Below, piece after piece: positions 27,765-40,147 of a DNA stretch of 64,000 nucleotides. Within the stretch, counting starts at the first letter, position 1. Each line of letters begins with the position of its first letter. The stretch is from Leuctra nigra (Eukaryota > Arthropoda > Insecta > Plecoptera > Leuctridae). Under the pieces are notes generated by a model. The model was not told the origin of the DNA. It made no database searches and saw only the letters and a list, made by a program, of their open reading frames with translations. Position numbers and translations under genes: made by a program. The stretch spans positions 28,390,309 to 28,454,308 of the forward strand of contig OW203766.1 of the NCBI GenBank assembly GCA_934045905.1. The letters are read 5' to 3'.

Positions 27765-30539
27765 TGGTTTCCCCCCAAAAAATATTTATAGTTTACACTT
27801 CGCTTTGCTGATGGATAATCTGAATGAAATGTGGTAAATGTCTTCATTCATTTGCATTTATCAGAGCGTTTCTCCAGTTAAGTTAACTTTTTCAACTGCA
27901 TTACCCATCATTTTTATATAATGAGTTGACTCTTATGACTCGTGTTGCTGAGCCAGCAGAGTCAAATAGGAACATAATTGAGCTAAAACCTCTTAGAACC
28001 GAGTTTTTGTGTATGGTGTATAAACATCTTCTACTATACTTTATTCAGATTTCTTCCCGATGACCTAAGATAGAGCAAATGTGCATTTAAAATATCGATA
28101 GCCAATAGGATTCGAACGACTTTATTGTTGGTTAGGTGCTATAACCAACTGCTTTAATTGTCGCCAATGCGTATCATTATTGTTAAATTTATGTTTTTCT
28201 AAGCACATTTCATATTGGACGTCTTTGGCTCGAACCTCAGTTGTGTGTTGCTTTTTATCTCAGATTTCCATGTCAATGGTAAAAACATCGATAAGACATT
28301 TTGCACACGCACTGATATCAATCTTACTTAGATGTGTGTCGTTTACGAAAACGATCGCTTCATAAATAACAATTTTGATGTTTTTACACTCTGGGAAGGA
28401 TTTGTCACATTTGAATTTCGTATCTATTACTATTTATGTGTTTTGGAGTTCATAAGCTTGTCGTTAAAAGATCCATTTGATTCGGTAGTTCCTTTTTAAC
28501 TTACACGATCATAAAAATGTCAAATTGAGCTATTAATATTGCCTGCAATGATGCAGATTACAATTAATTGATTTACATCATATCATCATTTTTGAGTTGA
28601 ATAATCCAAATTAAATAAGTTTTTTGATGACTTTTTTTACTTTCGACTTTTTTTTTGGAGGCTTTTAAAGTTTTCTTCTTCATTCTTATTTTCATATCCT
28701 CTCCATTTAATTTATCACAAACTTCTAGAGTACCTATTTATTTAAAGGACCTGATTGCATTTTTTTCAAAATTATCAAAATTAATTTGATTATTTGAAAA
28801 CTATTTTCTAATTTCTTCCGTGCTCGATTAGCAACACAGTAAACGACTACGCAGGTTTTTTTCCAAATAACAAATATCACTAGCGAGGGTTGATAGTTGG
28901 TGTAAACTTCATTTCAGATTTCAACCGGCGCCTGAAGAAATGTTCGTGACTGTTAGATATTAGCAGCTGAATGGCATACATTATAATTAAAACACATATA
29001 AATGAGAATGTTTTTCAGTGTAGAAGTAGAATTTATAGTACACATATATCCCCCATGGAAACGCCAAAACCACGGGTCGAAACGTGTCAGTGATTTTAAT
29101 TTTTCACAACAAAATTATCCAATGTATGCGTTTTAGTTGGGATGCTGGTAACATTTGAATAAGTTTTATATGCGTTTGCCTCCCAAATGATACATGACCT
29201 TATCAAATTTAACATTGTAACTCAATTAATTAGTACATATATTTGATGTTAATCATTAATCAAGTGACCTGCTATGTTATCTCGGAGCAAATAAAAAAGT
29301 CTATAATCATACCGAGCAGTGGTCCCAAAATAAACACATTCAAAAAATCCCGAGAGAGCGTCTGTGATTGATTCATAATCGAAATCGTGATGTCATAAAC
29401 TAATAAATCTCCCCTTATTCTGTAACTCTTGTCGCTTGACTATTCACGTGAAGTCTTTTCATCACCATTAGAATAACACAGAATGAAGCGATCTTCCAGA
29501 AGAAGAAATTATACAGAATCAGTACCGTGGTACCCTCATCTAAATAATTAAATTGATCACAAAATGATGAGATATTATACATTTACATTGGCTCTTCTTG
29601 AAGATGATATTGAAAGCCGGACAAATTAATTTTCCCTTCAATAGACTAACGGGGGTTTCTCATAGAATTTAGATAGCATGTTAATAAAGAGAATGATCTA
29701 AGATATAGTGGTTCTGACGTCATGTTTTGTCATATTTTACCTATATATACCCTGCTTACAAAGCGCTATTCGTCCCTGGCTAATCAAGATCGGGTCTAAG
29801 AGCCAGGGTTGGGGTTCACTTGTTGATCCCCCCCCCCTCCCCCTCTAGACTGATACCACCCTTAATGAGCTCGGGTCCATGAAGTCACGTGACGTAATAT
29901 CTCGACAGCGGTGTTTGGTTAAAGAGATAAGCGAGGTGGTTAACACGTAAGAGACGTGGGAAAATTATGGTTAATGAGAAAATGGTTGTAAATATGATTG
30001 ATTTTTTTTTAAAAACTGTTTACTTTGTTAGAGGTTGAATGTATTATTTGCGTACTAGGAAAGCGTTCTGCGTACGCGTTGATAAGTGAGGATGTGTGAC
30101 ACGTATGTTAAAAAAGGTATTGTGAATGGGAATATAATATTTATAGACTGTGTATAATTTCATCGTCAACATATCTTTTTCTTGTGACTTGTAAGAAAAT
30201 TATAACTTTTATCAATCATTTTTTTTTAAATCCAAACGTAATCAGAAAAGCATTCAAGATATGAATTTGGTTTCTGAGGCGGGAACTTCGAATAGATAAG
30301 CTTCCACAACAATGTATTACTAAATATAGCTTCATGCGTAGACTAAGCACAAATAAAATCATCTGTTTTGGGAATACATGCTCTATCGATACGTTCGTAA
30401 CACTTCCTACTCGGAAGTTAAAAATTGAAATTGCCATGCAATTTTAGCAGCTTACTAGTACTCAGAACAAGTGTTTTATGATTATGTCAGACTATACTAT
30501 GTTCCTCTACCTACTTATGGAATTGGCAATTTTTAAGCC
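27765..30539. other. AT-rich intergenic DNA
   Basis: No conserved exon recognised. Minor items are a tRNA-like fragment near 28100-28160, a C10 run at 29828-29837 and a head copy of the GGAAAGCGTTCTGCG dispersed family at about 30046-30105. Confidence 0.4.
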
Positions 30540-30795
30540 GGGTTTTTGCTAGATCGTTTTAGTCCGTAATAGACCGTTTTTGCGTTTTCCGTTTTCCGTT
30601 TCAGGTTTTTTCTTATGACCAATAACATATCCATAAACTGCTTACTGCAGACTTGTGATTGGTTAATAGAAAAAAAACGGAAAACGCAAAAAGCAAAAAC
30701 GGTTTATTACGGTTTTTTATTCATGTTTTTTCTTATGACCAATGTGATTGGTTAATAGAAAAAACGGAAAATGCAAAAAGCAAAAACGGTCTTTG
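30540..30795. mobile_element. Foldback element with CCAAT-containing arms
   Basis: CCGTTTTTGCGTTTTCCG and TTTTTTCTTATGACCAAT are followed by their reverse complements ATTGGTTAATAGAAAAAA and CGGAAAACGCAAAAAG. A second shorter pair follows immediately (another TTATGACCAATGTGATTGGTTAATAG palindrome, split here at its centre). It is a non-coding palindromic MITE. Confidence 0.65.
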
Positions 30796-30861
30796 TGGAC
30801 CCAAATTATTTTGTTCGAACGACAATTTTTAAACGATCGAGTTTGATTTCATGCATGCCTG

Positions 30862-31470
30862 TACTTGGAAAACTCTCTGTGAAACGCGTTGATAAGCGAT
30901 CCTTCGTATTGCATGCGATTGCGTTTGCAAGATGGCCTTACTGACCTTGGAAATATCCGGAACGAAATGCATCGTAGAAGCAGTGATAAAATTTCTGACG
31001 TTTCCTTTAAGAAATTTGACGCATATTTCCAAACAAAAATTAAATTAAATTTCCATTAAATATCAATAACATTTGAAGTTATAACGACGGATTATAGCCT
31101 TAAAATTGATAACCATTCCAAATTTTTATTTACGGAACAGGTTGGGTGAGTGGTTAACGCTCTGAACTTGTATTCCGGAGGCCCGGGTTCGATTCCCGCG
31201 GCCACGTCCTTCCTGACTGTTTTTTTTTCGTGGTTTTCCCTCAGTCGACAGGCAAATGCAGGGAAGGTACCCTACTAATAGGCCACGACCGCATCCTTCC
31301 CGCCTTCCATCCTTACCTACTCTTCACCATCATCTCCCAATCATCATCATAATCATTCATCCGTCGCCATTAGCCTCGCTGCAGAACAGTGCGACATTAA
31401 GCCCCAGACAAAAAAAAACAATTTGATAGGTCAAACGGTTCCAGTTTTAATTTTCAAAAAAGCACAGGAT
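30862..31470 (+). repeat. Dispersed repeat family copy interrupted by a SINE
   Basis: Head GGAAAACTCTCTGTGAAACG, then GCGTTGATAAGCGATC, and beyond the SINE at 31137-31419 the tail TAGGTCAAACGGTTCCAGTTTT. This matches head and tail of the copy at 8150-8480, so the SINE inserted into an older element. Confidence 0.6.
31137..31419 (+). mobile_element. tRNA-derived SINE, copy A
   Basis: A box GGGTGAGTGGTTAACGC, B box GGGTTCGATTCCCGCGG, then a body with CGTCCTTCCTGACTG, CCCTCAGTC, CTACTAATAGGCCACGACCG, a CATCCTTCCCGCC segment and a terminal A-run. Two more copies in the same orientation lie at 33967 and 40148. This is the longest and cleanest copy. Confidence 0.85.
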
Positions 31471-33088
31471 CCTGTAAAAAAAAACTATTCACGAAACCGT
31501 TTAGATTACATTAGTATGTCTGCCAAATTTCAGACCGATGGATTAATGGTTTGACCTGGGCAGTGCAGGCAACAGAAATCACATTAGAAGTGTCATAAAA
31601 GTACTAACCGAGGTGACGCTCTCGCTCAATCACAAATTCCATTTTTTTATTAGTTGAGCTTTATTCCTAAGTTTTTCATAAGTTTTACTTAATTCCAATT
31701 TATATTTTACAGATTTAGATTTATAAACTATGTGCATATTTTGCTACTGAAATCGTCTAAAATTTCAACAACACTATTTGTGTCAAGAACTCTGTTTCTG
31801 TCATAATGTCCCTATTCAAGCCACAGCAATTACTCGGGTAATTATATTTTTCAAACAGATCTCTGATAAAAACGTATCGCGCAGCATCTGTTTCGTACTT
31901 TATCTATAACAATCAGACGAATCTTCAGTCAAACATAAGCTCCCATTGTTCGGCATTCTTTTACATCAAAGACAATTTATGAAATTTTCATGCCCAACCA
32001 TTTACTTTTAAGATAGACCGCTTATGGTAATGATTCTGTCAGAGAAATAATACAAGTAACAAAGTGATAAGCATTTTACATCCCACATCTTAAAAATTCG
32101 TTTTAGCTTTTTTACGAAGCCAACAAAAAATAATATTCTTATTTTAACCGTGCAAAAAATTGTATAAAATCAATCACTGAAGTTAGCTTACATTTTGCCT
32201 CCGTCTTCTTGTCGTGGTACAGAGTGACTAAATCATCCGAACTAATCTACTGTGTACTCCCACTCATTTTGCTATCTTCTATGTGCCTCAATTATATTTA
32301 TGAGCTCATCTTTCAAGAGCAACAAAAACTAAGGGGGACTACACTACAGTTTAGCTAGTGACATTTACAGAATTAATTACATTTGTACGTACCATTAATT
32401 GGTAAATCTAAAGATATTTCTAACAACCGAATTTGCAATATAATCTCAGTGACGTTAAATTGTAAAGACTTATTGGTGTGTGACTTAGTAAAATTAATAG
32501 CGGCAATTAATATTGTGACTAAGAGTGTAATTAAAACATCGCGAGGCGACGTCGCGGCGTCGGGCGTCGTTCCAGCGCATCCTTGCCTCGCGGGCGTCGC
32601 GGTGCTACTGACGACGTCGACGGCGGCGGAATAGACGTCGCGGTGCGAGCGTCGGGTGAGAGAGAGTCGAGTGTGCGCGTTGGAGGCCGTGATGTTGCTT
32701 TTTTCGTGATGTAGTCTGTAGGTAACTCTTAATAAATTTATACATTTTAATAACAATTTTATTGACTAAATCCATCGTACAGTGTTCAAGTATTAACGCC
32801 TCTATAATCGTGGCCAAATTTGACAATTTGACAGTCTGTTTCATTTTCAGTGAAGTATCTGAAATTCTATGGAACCAAGATCTGAGTTCCATTTGCTTAC
32901 AAACGGGGTGTCTCTAAAACTTAAATTCACTTGCCCAATATCTGCCCAAAATGAACTGAAAACGAGTGCCTATGTGCGTAGTGATTGGTGGAGCGAGGGG
33001 GAGCAAGATTCGGAGATTTGTAAACACCATACAAACGTGATTGCTCTAATTGTATCAAATGTACAACTGCAATTACAACTGTTATATT
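31420..33088. other. Intergenic DNA containing a CpG-rich island
   Basis: AT-rich on both sides of the island at 32527-32700, listed separately. No recognised exon. Confidence 0.4.
32527..32700. other. CpG-rich island of unknown function
   Basis: About 170 bp in which CG dinucleotides are extremely dense (for example CGCGAGGCGACGTCGCGGCG), with AT-rich DNA on both sides. Both strands carry short open frames through it (for example 32383-32634 +, 32373-32756 -), with no recognised family. It could be a promoter, a 5' untranslated exon (for instance of the - strand mGluR gene starting at 25.2 kb) or a lone exon of an unknown gene. In this window only true exons otherwise show such composition. 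Confidence 0.4.
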
Positions 33089-33484
33089 GTTAAATGTATA
33101 CTAATCTAGGATAAGTACGCCGACGCGTTCGATCGGTTTCCTCAGGCGAGACTGACAAAACAACACCAAAACAAAAATGACCCCTACCGACCAATCGGTG
33201 AACTTGTCATCCCGCGTATAAGCAAATCTCGTACCACCGGCCGCACAATACTGCGCCATGAGTCATCGAAGAAATACCTCGGTTGGCTGATAATGTTCGC
33301 ATTACACAAAATAAAGGCAGCTTCAACAAATTTTCTTTTGCTCACATTTTTTGTTTTGGTTTTGGTTTTGTCTTGTCAGTGTCGCCTGAGAATCGGACCG
33401 AACGCGTCGCCGAAATATCGCGTCCATTTTATATGGCTTTTAATTAATACCAGTGTTTTTATCCTAGATTAGTGTAAATCTTAA
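33089..33484. mobile_element. Foldback element with about 90-bp imperfect arms
   Basis: Left arm GTTAAATGTATACTAATCTA...GACGCGTTCGATCGG...CAGGCGAGACTGACAAAAC pairs with right arm GTCTTGTCAGTGTCGCCTG...CGAACGCGTCGCCGAAATATCG...CCTAGATTAGTGTAAATC (ellipses mark omitted bases). The interior of about 180 bp is non-coding. It resembles arthropod MITE/foldback repeats. Confidence 0.7.
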
Positions 33485-33966
33485 CATATTCCTAGTATCG
33501 ATCTTCTCGTTTTATTAACTGACTGTTGTATTGTTCTTCGGTTTACTGTTGACATTTTGTTTCAAATTATTTCTCAACTTTCTACCTGGTGTTTTCGGTG
33601 TTTAGTGCTTGACGGGACACTGCAAAGGAGATGACAGAAGCTGGTAATGAAGACCGAGGAGCTGTAAGAAGGGACTTGACCCAGACTCCTGGCAGAGGTT
33701 AGAATTACAAGTGTGCAGTAATTGGATGGAAGATGGAACTATGAAGCAGCTGCACTTCTCTCACATCGCAGATTCGGATAACTACGAAACTTTTTATTTG
33801 ATTCATTAATGTTCATAAACCACTCTAATAATAAAATAAATAGCGATTTTTTACATTTGAGATTGTGGAATTGAACAAAAACTCTGAAACTTAAATACGC
33901 GGCTATTGAGTAATTTTCAGCAAAATATAAATTGGAATATTTACTCATCGGAAAAATAACAGAACA
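33485..33966. other. Intergenic DNA, nothing recognised
   Basis: AT-rich; only short chance frames. Confidence 0.4.
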
Positions 33967-34150
33967 CGTTGGCTCAAGCAGTAAAGCTCTGGAATGCACT
34001 TCGGAGGTCCCGGGTTCGATCCCCTTGACCGTCCTTCCTAACTGAGGATTTGCGACTTTCCCTCAGTCTAGAAGGATTCCCTATAATAGGCCACGACCGC
34101 CTCCTTCCCACCGTCCATCCTTACATATTCTTCATCTTCCTATAATATCT
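33967..34150 (+). mobile_element. tRNA-derived SINE, copy B
   Basis: Shares CGGGTTCGATCCCC, CGTCCTTCCTAACTGAGG, TTTCCCTCAGTC, ATAATAGGCCACGACCGCC and TCCATCCTTAC in the same order as copy A. It is shortened and more diverged. Confidence 0.8.
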
Positions 34151-34774
34151 TTTTCTTTGAATAACATAAATATTACAGATTGTTATCATCTCAACATCTA
34201 AATTTGAAGAGAAGAACATTGTAAGTGGCTTCCACAAACAATTTATAACTTGTAGAAAACAAACTGAAGTTGAAGACATCTACTCGCAGTGATATTAAAT
34301 AGTATCTTGAAGGTTAAACTGAGTTAGAAATCAAAGATGCGTGATCAAAACAAGAAAGTTCTTGACACTTCATGTCGATCTTCATTGTCCGGCCTCGCCT
34401 CCGGAAACCGACCGATAGAGTGCATTGTTTGCTCTTCTGTTTACAACTGTCCATCCCCGTCCGTGCATTGACATCCGAGTCAGGGGCGTTCACGGGGTGG
34501 GGGGGGGGGGGGGGGCAATTGACCTTTGATGGACAGCCAGAAGATGATACATAAGTAATAATAAATACAGGGCATTCCGATTTCCGATAATAAAAATTAA
34601 TTTCATCATGGGTGATCATCTAACATTTTTAGACATTAACTGACTCAAACTCAAAGACGAAATTCGCAAAAACACAAAATAAGTAATAATACATTTTATA
34701 GGTTTGAAATACTTTTTTTTCAGATGTCCTCAGATGGCACGATGATACCACCTGCCAATCGAAAAGATTTGCCA
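34151..34774. other. Intergenic DNA with a 17-base G run
   Basis: No exon recognised. A G17 run at 34499-34515 is the longest homopolymer G tract of this stretch. The small frames overlapping it are not supported. Confidence 0.4.
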
Positions 34775-35031
34775 ACTGTGGGATTTGAACCCACGTCCCT
34801 GAATTGCCGGTTAGAGCACTGAACCGTCATTTCAGGGACGTGGGTTCGAATCCCACAGTACCCTTCGTCCTAGAACCCGTCATTTTTCACACAATTCATA
34901 ATTATCACATCAAAGTATACACTATAAAATTTATTATACCAACAGCAAATTGTAAAAGATTCGAACCCACGTCCCTGAATTTCCGGTTAGAGCACTGGAC
35001 TGATAATACAGGGTCGTGGGTTTGAATCCCA
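34775..35031. repeat. Three head-to-head tRNA-half repeats (SINE-derived palindromes)
   Basis: 34775-34859 is a palindrome with 29-bp arms built from a tRNA 3' half: GTGGGATTTGAACCCACGTC on the left and GACGTGGGTTCGAATCCCAC on the right. A second inverted pair lies at 34958-35031; its right half (GGTTAGAGCACTGGACTGAT and then GTGGGTTTGAATCCCA) resembles tRNA-Ile with anticodon GAT. After it comes AATCTTTCCAGTTTGTAGTTG plus a GGTATTTT tail, which is shared with the SINE at 43120. Not functional tRNA genes. Confidence 0.65.
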
Positions 35032-37592
35032 GATTTAACAAATCTTTCCAGTTTGTAGTTGGTATTTTAAATTATATTGTGTATTACTATAATGTGATGA
35101 ATATGAATTGTGTGGTTAAATATTACCAGCAGTTATTAATTAATAATATGGGTTTCAGTACGGAGCGAATCCAAAATAATGGAACGCGAGAAAGGGCCTA
35201 GCCCCCCCCCCCAATCCAGCGCGCGGGCGTAATGCTCCAAGTGTCTTATACTGGGTCAGGGTTTGAAATCGTCTTCGTGCTTCACGGTGGAAAACACAAG
35301 AGGAAGTTGCATGAAACTCTGGGCTGGTCGAAGTGTGACGACTAACTTCATTACCATCAGCATTAGCATGCCAGAATAGACTGCGTTTTCAAGATCATCT
35401 TCCGAAATACAGACGAAATTACTCCAGTCGTTTTGATGAAGGTTCTGAGGGGGAAAGTGGATTATTGTTGCTAATGTGTGCGGAGGTAATGGCTCTTGAC
35501 ATTATCTGAAGAACGGAGTAAGCAAATTGTGATGCTTTTCTAACGTTGATTGATGATTGATCGACTTTTGATTTTTAAAAGGTGCTAAGTTAGCTGCAAA
35601 TTACACACTCGTTTTTAGATTACATTGATTTTTGAGAACTTGTTTTATTGGTATAAAAAGTATAATATTAATATAATAATGATAAAATTATTAAAATAGT
35701 GAGGTTCATAGATAATTTCTGTTTATATGTTTGATAAAAAAAAGTTGCGTACAGTTTTTCAGAGTGTTTTGTTTTTGTATTATTATTCCACATGGTATGA
35801 CCGTAAAACAAGTTTGTTTACAATAAAATTGACAAGCGTTTGCGATCCCTGTGTACTTTTTGTCGAGACTTTTTCTTTTTTGTTGTTGACAGAATGAATT
35901 TAAATTTCAATGTTGTTTGTGATCCTTGGTGATATGAAACATTATCCTGCTATACTCCCCAATTAGTTAAATAAAATGTAGTTGGCTTAAACCTTAAACT
36001 CTTCGCATTGCCGTTTTCCAAGTGCGACATACATCTATATTTTCCGAAACCGATGATTTTAATTTAGATATATATCGGGAGACATTTTATCTTAAAAATG
36101 TCAAGTTTGTAGCATAATTCTACAAAATTGCGGTTTGAAATTTTCGAAATTTTGTATATTTATATAATATTTATAAAATCAACATTATGTGTTATGTTCC
36201 CAAATCCTGTTCCCTGTCTATGAAAAGTAATTAATTTTGTATTCGTATTTTAATCAATAAATATTTGAAATATTTGAATAAATTAATCATTGCCTTCTTG
36301 CCACTGCTGCATAGGATTAGACTGTAAAATTATCAAGTATTTGACATTATTTGAAGTAATTTTCGTTCTCGTTTCATTTTAATTAATAGTCCAGATCTGT
36401 ATCAATTAGAACAAACAAACACAGCGAGTGTTGATAATGATGATGACTCATTACCTAATAGGTGATTGTTATAAAGAGGTAATTAATATCACTATTCTTC
36501 TCAACACAATTGAGCTGCAGTTCTTTTCAATCCATTTCCCCGCATTAACACATCGTAGCGACTCCTTGATATTTTCACGCTGGCTGCATCTTGATTCGCG
36601 TGGTAAGCGAGAGTTGATGCCAGAACATTATCCGGGGACGTGTTATTGTTCTGATTTGTACAGCGGCGGACAAGAAAATTACGCGTGTGTTTAAGAGATT
36701 TAGATACACTAGAATGGTTGGGAACAATTTGAATTTAATTTTAATCAATTGCTGATGAAAATATTTTAACTGAATGTTAACCTAATAAATAACGTTGAGG
36801 TAAAAGGTTTATCTCATGAAATGAGATAAAAGTTACAAAATAGTGTATTTAAGTGTGTGGAACGTAAAAATCAGGGTCTGGATTACAAATAAGTACGAAT
36901 ATTATATGCCGAGGGCCATGTTTTCAATGCTCTGCTAAATTTTAAACAGCCTATTATGACTTTATGAACATAGGAAACCAATGGCATTCTTTGAATGAAC
37001 TTAACAATGGGTTCTACTGGCTAACTTGCCCTAAGACCAAAAAGTGTATCACCTACTCAATCGCTCCCGGGCCGGCGGAGGGGGGGGAGGGGTGATCTAG
37101 TAGGTGATGCTTATAGAGTTACCAAAATGTACCAGTACATCTTAGATATTATAATGTCATAAATTCGAATGAGAATAATAATTTTAGTTGCATCATGGAG
37201 CTCCGTATATTGGTAATTATAATGACAAGCATAAAACCTTTTATCATCTTTTATGCATGGCTCCAGTGGTCATAAAATACAACATTTTACGTATTTATTT
37301 AGATGGTAGATGGCCAATAATTGTACGTGTCGATTTTTTTTTTATCTAAATAAAATATTTTAGGTTGAATTAATAGTAATACTGTTTGTGAATGCACCCG
37401 CGTATCTAAGCGTCTTAATCCGATCCTGTGTATTTTCGACACAGAGGATGAGAGTTCGCCTCAACAAGTAGGGGAATCCTTCACCTGGTTATCCGCAGGG
37501 GTAAGAGACGTAGAGTCGGTGAAGAGTGAGCGATGGAAGTTTCAGTGCAGTGGCGAGCTTCAAGCAGAGTGTTTGGATAGAAGCGAGGCGCC
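35032..37592. other. Intergenic DNA and 5' region of the CPAP1 gene
   Basis: AT-rich DNA with a C11 run at 35202-35212 and a G run near 37080. The last 200 bp before the ATG at 37593 are GC-richer and probably hold promoter and 5' leader. A TTTCAGTGC initiator-like site lies at about 37541 (arthropod Inr core TCAGT), 50 bp upstream of the start codon; this is weak evidence without transcript data. Confidence 0.35.
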
Positions 37593-37623
37593 ATGGAGAT
37601 TTGGAGTTTTGTCATTGTTGCGT
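37593..37623 (+). CDS. CPAP1-type cuticular protein, exon 1 (signal peptide start)
   Basis: A 31-bp coding exon, ATG plus nine codons plus one base, encoding MEIWSFVIVA and ending T before gtaagt. Spliced to the acceptor at 40424 it gives MEIWSFVIVACFISASLTMD, a typical insect secretory signal peptide. This explains why the frame in exon 2 opens upstream of its internal Met. The exon is too short to be seen as an ORF; I place it because the donor is good, the phase is right and the joined peptide is a plausible signal sequence. Confidence 0.75.
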
Positions 37624-38592
37624 GTAAGTATTTCATTGTTATAGAGTGACAGTATTAGATTAGACAGTATAGATTAGATTAGTATTAGAGTGTTGGATTA
37701 GGCAAGGAAACGTTTAAAACGAGACGATTTAAATATTTCTCCTACTTTTTTTTATTTTAATTAGCTGCATTTCCCAATATTATTCTATAACTTTAAAAAT
37801 GTCGATTCTGCTGGAAACCGTTTCCATACAATGTTAATCCATATGGCCGTGAATCGGATTCCAGCGGAATAGGGAATTATTGAGTTATTGAATAAGGCCC
37901 CTGTTAACGATTTGAGAGAAATTAACGTTTTCTTTTTTTTGTTAATTTTTGATATTTTTGATAAGAAATTTCATATAATATCTGAGAAAACTTTGATTAG
38001 AAATAATGTTGTATTATTAATTCGCTTCCTTTGAGCACTTAGACGTGGAGAATCATAATGCTTAATAGTGTTCCAATTATTATTGGTTTTGCTCCTTCAT
38101 TCTTACTTATTGATGTAGAACTTTCAAAAACTTTGTGCTTTTTCCTACCGGGTCTTATTTTCTTGTTTTATTCGCTCCATAAATAAAAATTATACGAGAA
38201 AGAGCATCAAATTGAAGTGACATTATTACGTTCAAAAATAATTACATACTAATATAGTATAGTATTACTGCCTGTGCATATTGAGATTTTTCTCTTACTA
38301 AAACACAGCAAATTGGAGAGAGAATCAAATATGACTTAGTTAATGTTTCGATTGGGTTTATTTTGTTTCTTGCTCAATTTGCTTCTAATGAATGATTATG
38401 AGAATGTTCAGGATGTACTTGGCAGATAATGAATATGTGAATAGAAGGGAACGTAGGAATATAATCATATCAGCTTATGTCTCTCGACTGAGGGACCCCC
38501 CCCCCCCCACAAAAAATCTCAGTCAGGATGAGTGATAATTTGGTGATCCAACCCTAGGCACCTGAATAAAGATCAACGGAAAGCACTACCCT

Positions 38593-39164
38593 CAGGGATG
38601 GGCAAGATACTTTAAAAAAGTATCTTAGATACAAGATACAAGATACTTGATTATTTGCTCTCAAGATACAAGATACAAGATACTTTCATTTAAGAGTATC
38701 TTAAGATACAAGATACTATAGTATCTCGAAGATACCTAAGATACAAGATACTTCAAAATAAAAGGAGAATTAAGATTAGGGAAAAAATATGAGTCAATTC
38801 AGAATTTTTTAAACTCTTTTAGAAACAAAATACAAATTAAAGAATTTCTTCAGAAAGTCCATAGGAAGTTAGATTGAGATCTCATGCTTGCCCAGACACC
38901 TAATGTGCCATTCTCAGAAAATCGTCTATAATGGAGTTTCAGGTATTTGTTTGCAAAAATATTGGGAATATTTTGACCATTTTTAGTTTAAAAGTATCTT
39001 AAGTATCTTGGAAAAATAAGATACTCAAGATACTTTAAAAATTTATCTTAGATACATTCATAAGATACTTTACTAAAAAGTATCTAAGATACAGATACGA
39101 AGATACTATTGTATCTCAAGATACGTATCTAAGATACTTGTATCTTAGATACTGCCCATCCCTG
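38593..39164. mobile_element. hAT-type MITE with 8-bp target-site duplication
   Basis: Ends CAGGGATGGGCA and TGCCCATCCCTG; flanked on both sides by ACTACCCT (38585-38592 and 39165-39172), an exact 8-bp duplication as produced by hAT transposases. The 572-bp interior is made largely of more than twenty GATAC/GTATC motifs (AAGATACAAGATAC, GTATCTTAAGTATCTT) and has no ORF. The AT-rich palindromic interior should fold extensively. Confidence 0.9.
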
Positions 39165-40147
39165 ACTACCCTACACGTATTTTGATACTGAAACAGCTAT
39201 ATGCATATTCATTTTTGTTTAATGCATTTTTGTCTTACAAAATTCCCATTAAGGGAGATCTGCCTTATATAAGCTATGAAATAAATACATAATAATGATG
39301 TTTTGGCCCGATGAGTTTTTAATAAATTCGTAATGTTTTCATATAAATAATTCAAGCAGATTTCAGCAAGTTGACAGGTGGGGCGTGTACTTCCTGATTC
39401 TGATTCTCAGGTTGATAAGCGACACGCGGCGGTTTAGAAATATGACTAGAAACTGAGAACCAGTGTATTTATACTCACAGCAATCAAAATATATATCTTA
39501 CCTCACTTTAATAATTCTGAACATAATTGCTGTATTGTTCCAAATACACTGAAAGTTGATACACGGTGTTATATGCATCAGTCGATATGCAATTCGTGAA
39601 CAATTGCCAACGCAAATGATTAAAATGTATGGCGCAAAAAGATACAGCTCAATATATTATATAAACTAAACTATATAACTATTTCATAGTGACTGACAAT
39701 ATTGTGTGCACAGCCATGTGGTAACACTGCAATGTGGATCATGTATAGAATTACCATTCATGATAGCTAATTAAAAGCTGTATTAACAATGAAATTCTAG
39801 CCATTCTCATCAGTTAAACGATCGCAGTCATAACCGCCTTCTTCAGAAGAAGTGTGGTGATACAAACAGAGATGGTAAAGGCAAGAAGAATGGAAGATTG
39901 GAATGAAGATGACTTACTACGATTTGATTTTGTAATTCTCGGTAACATTTTATCGGCGTATAAACGTTCACATCCGATACATTGTAAAAAGCTATAATTT
40001 ACTAACTAATTTGGGAAACTCCTTTGACTACACATTATTTTAGTAAAAATTCACTAATATGCTTGCTCACTAATGTGTGGTTTGCATGTGTCCTGAAAAG
40101 GGCAGTAGACAGCGAAATGTGTGTGTATTTAAATTGTGTATTATACA

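Noticed and set aside
34314..34619. 101-aa - frame crossing the G17 run
   Set aside because: It depends on the homopolymer (polyproline) and has no recognised features.
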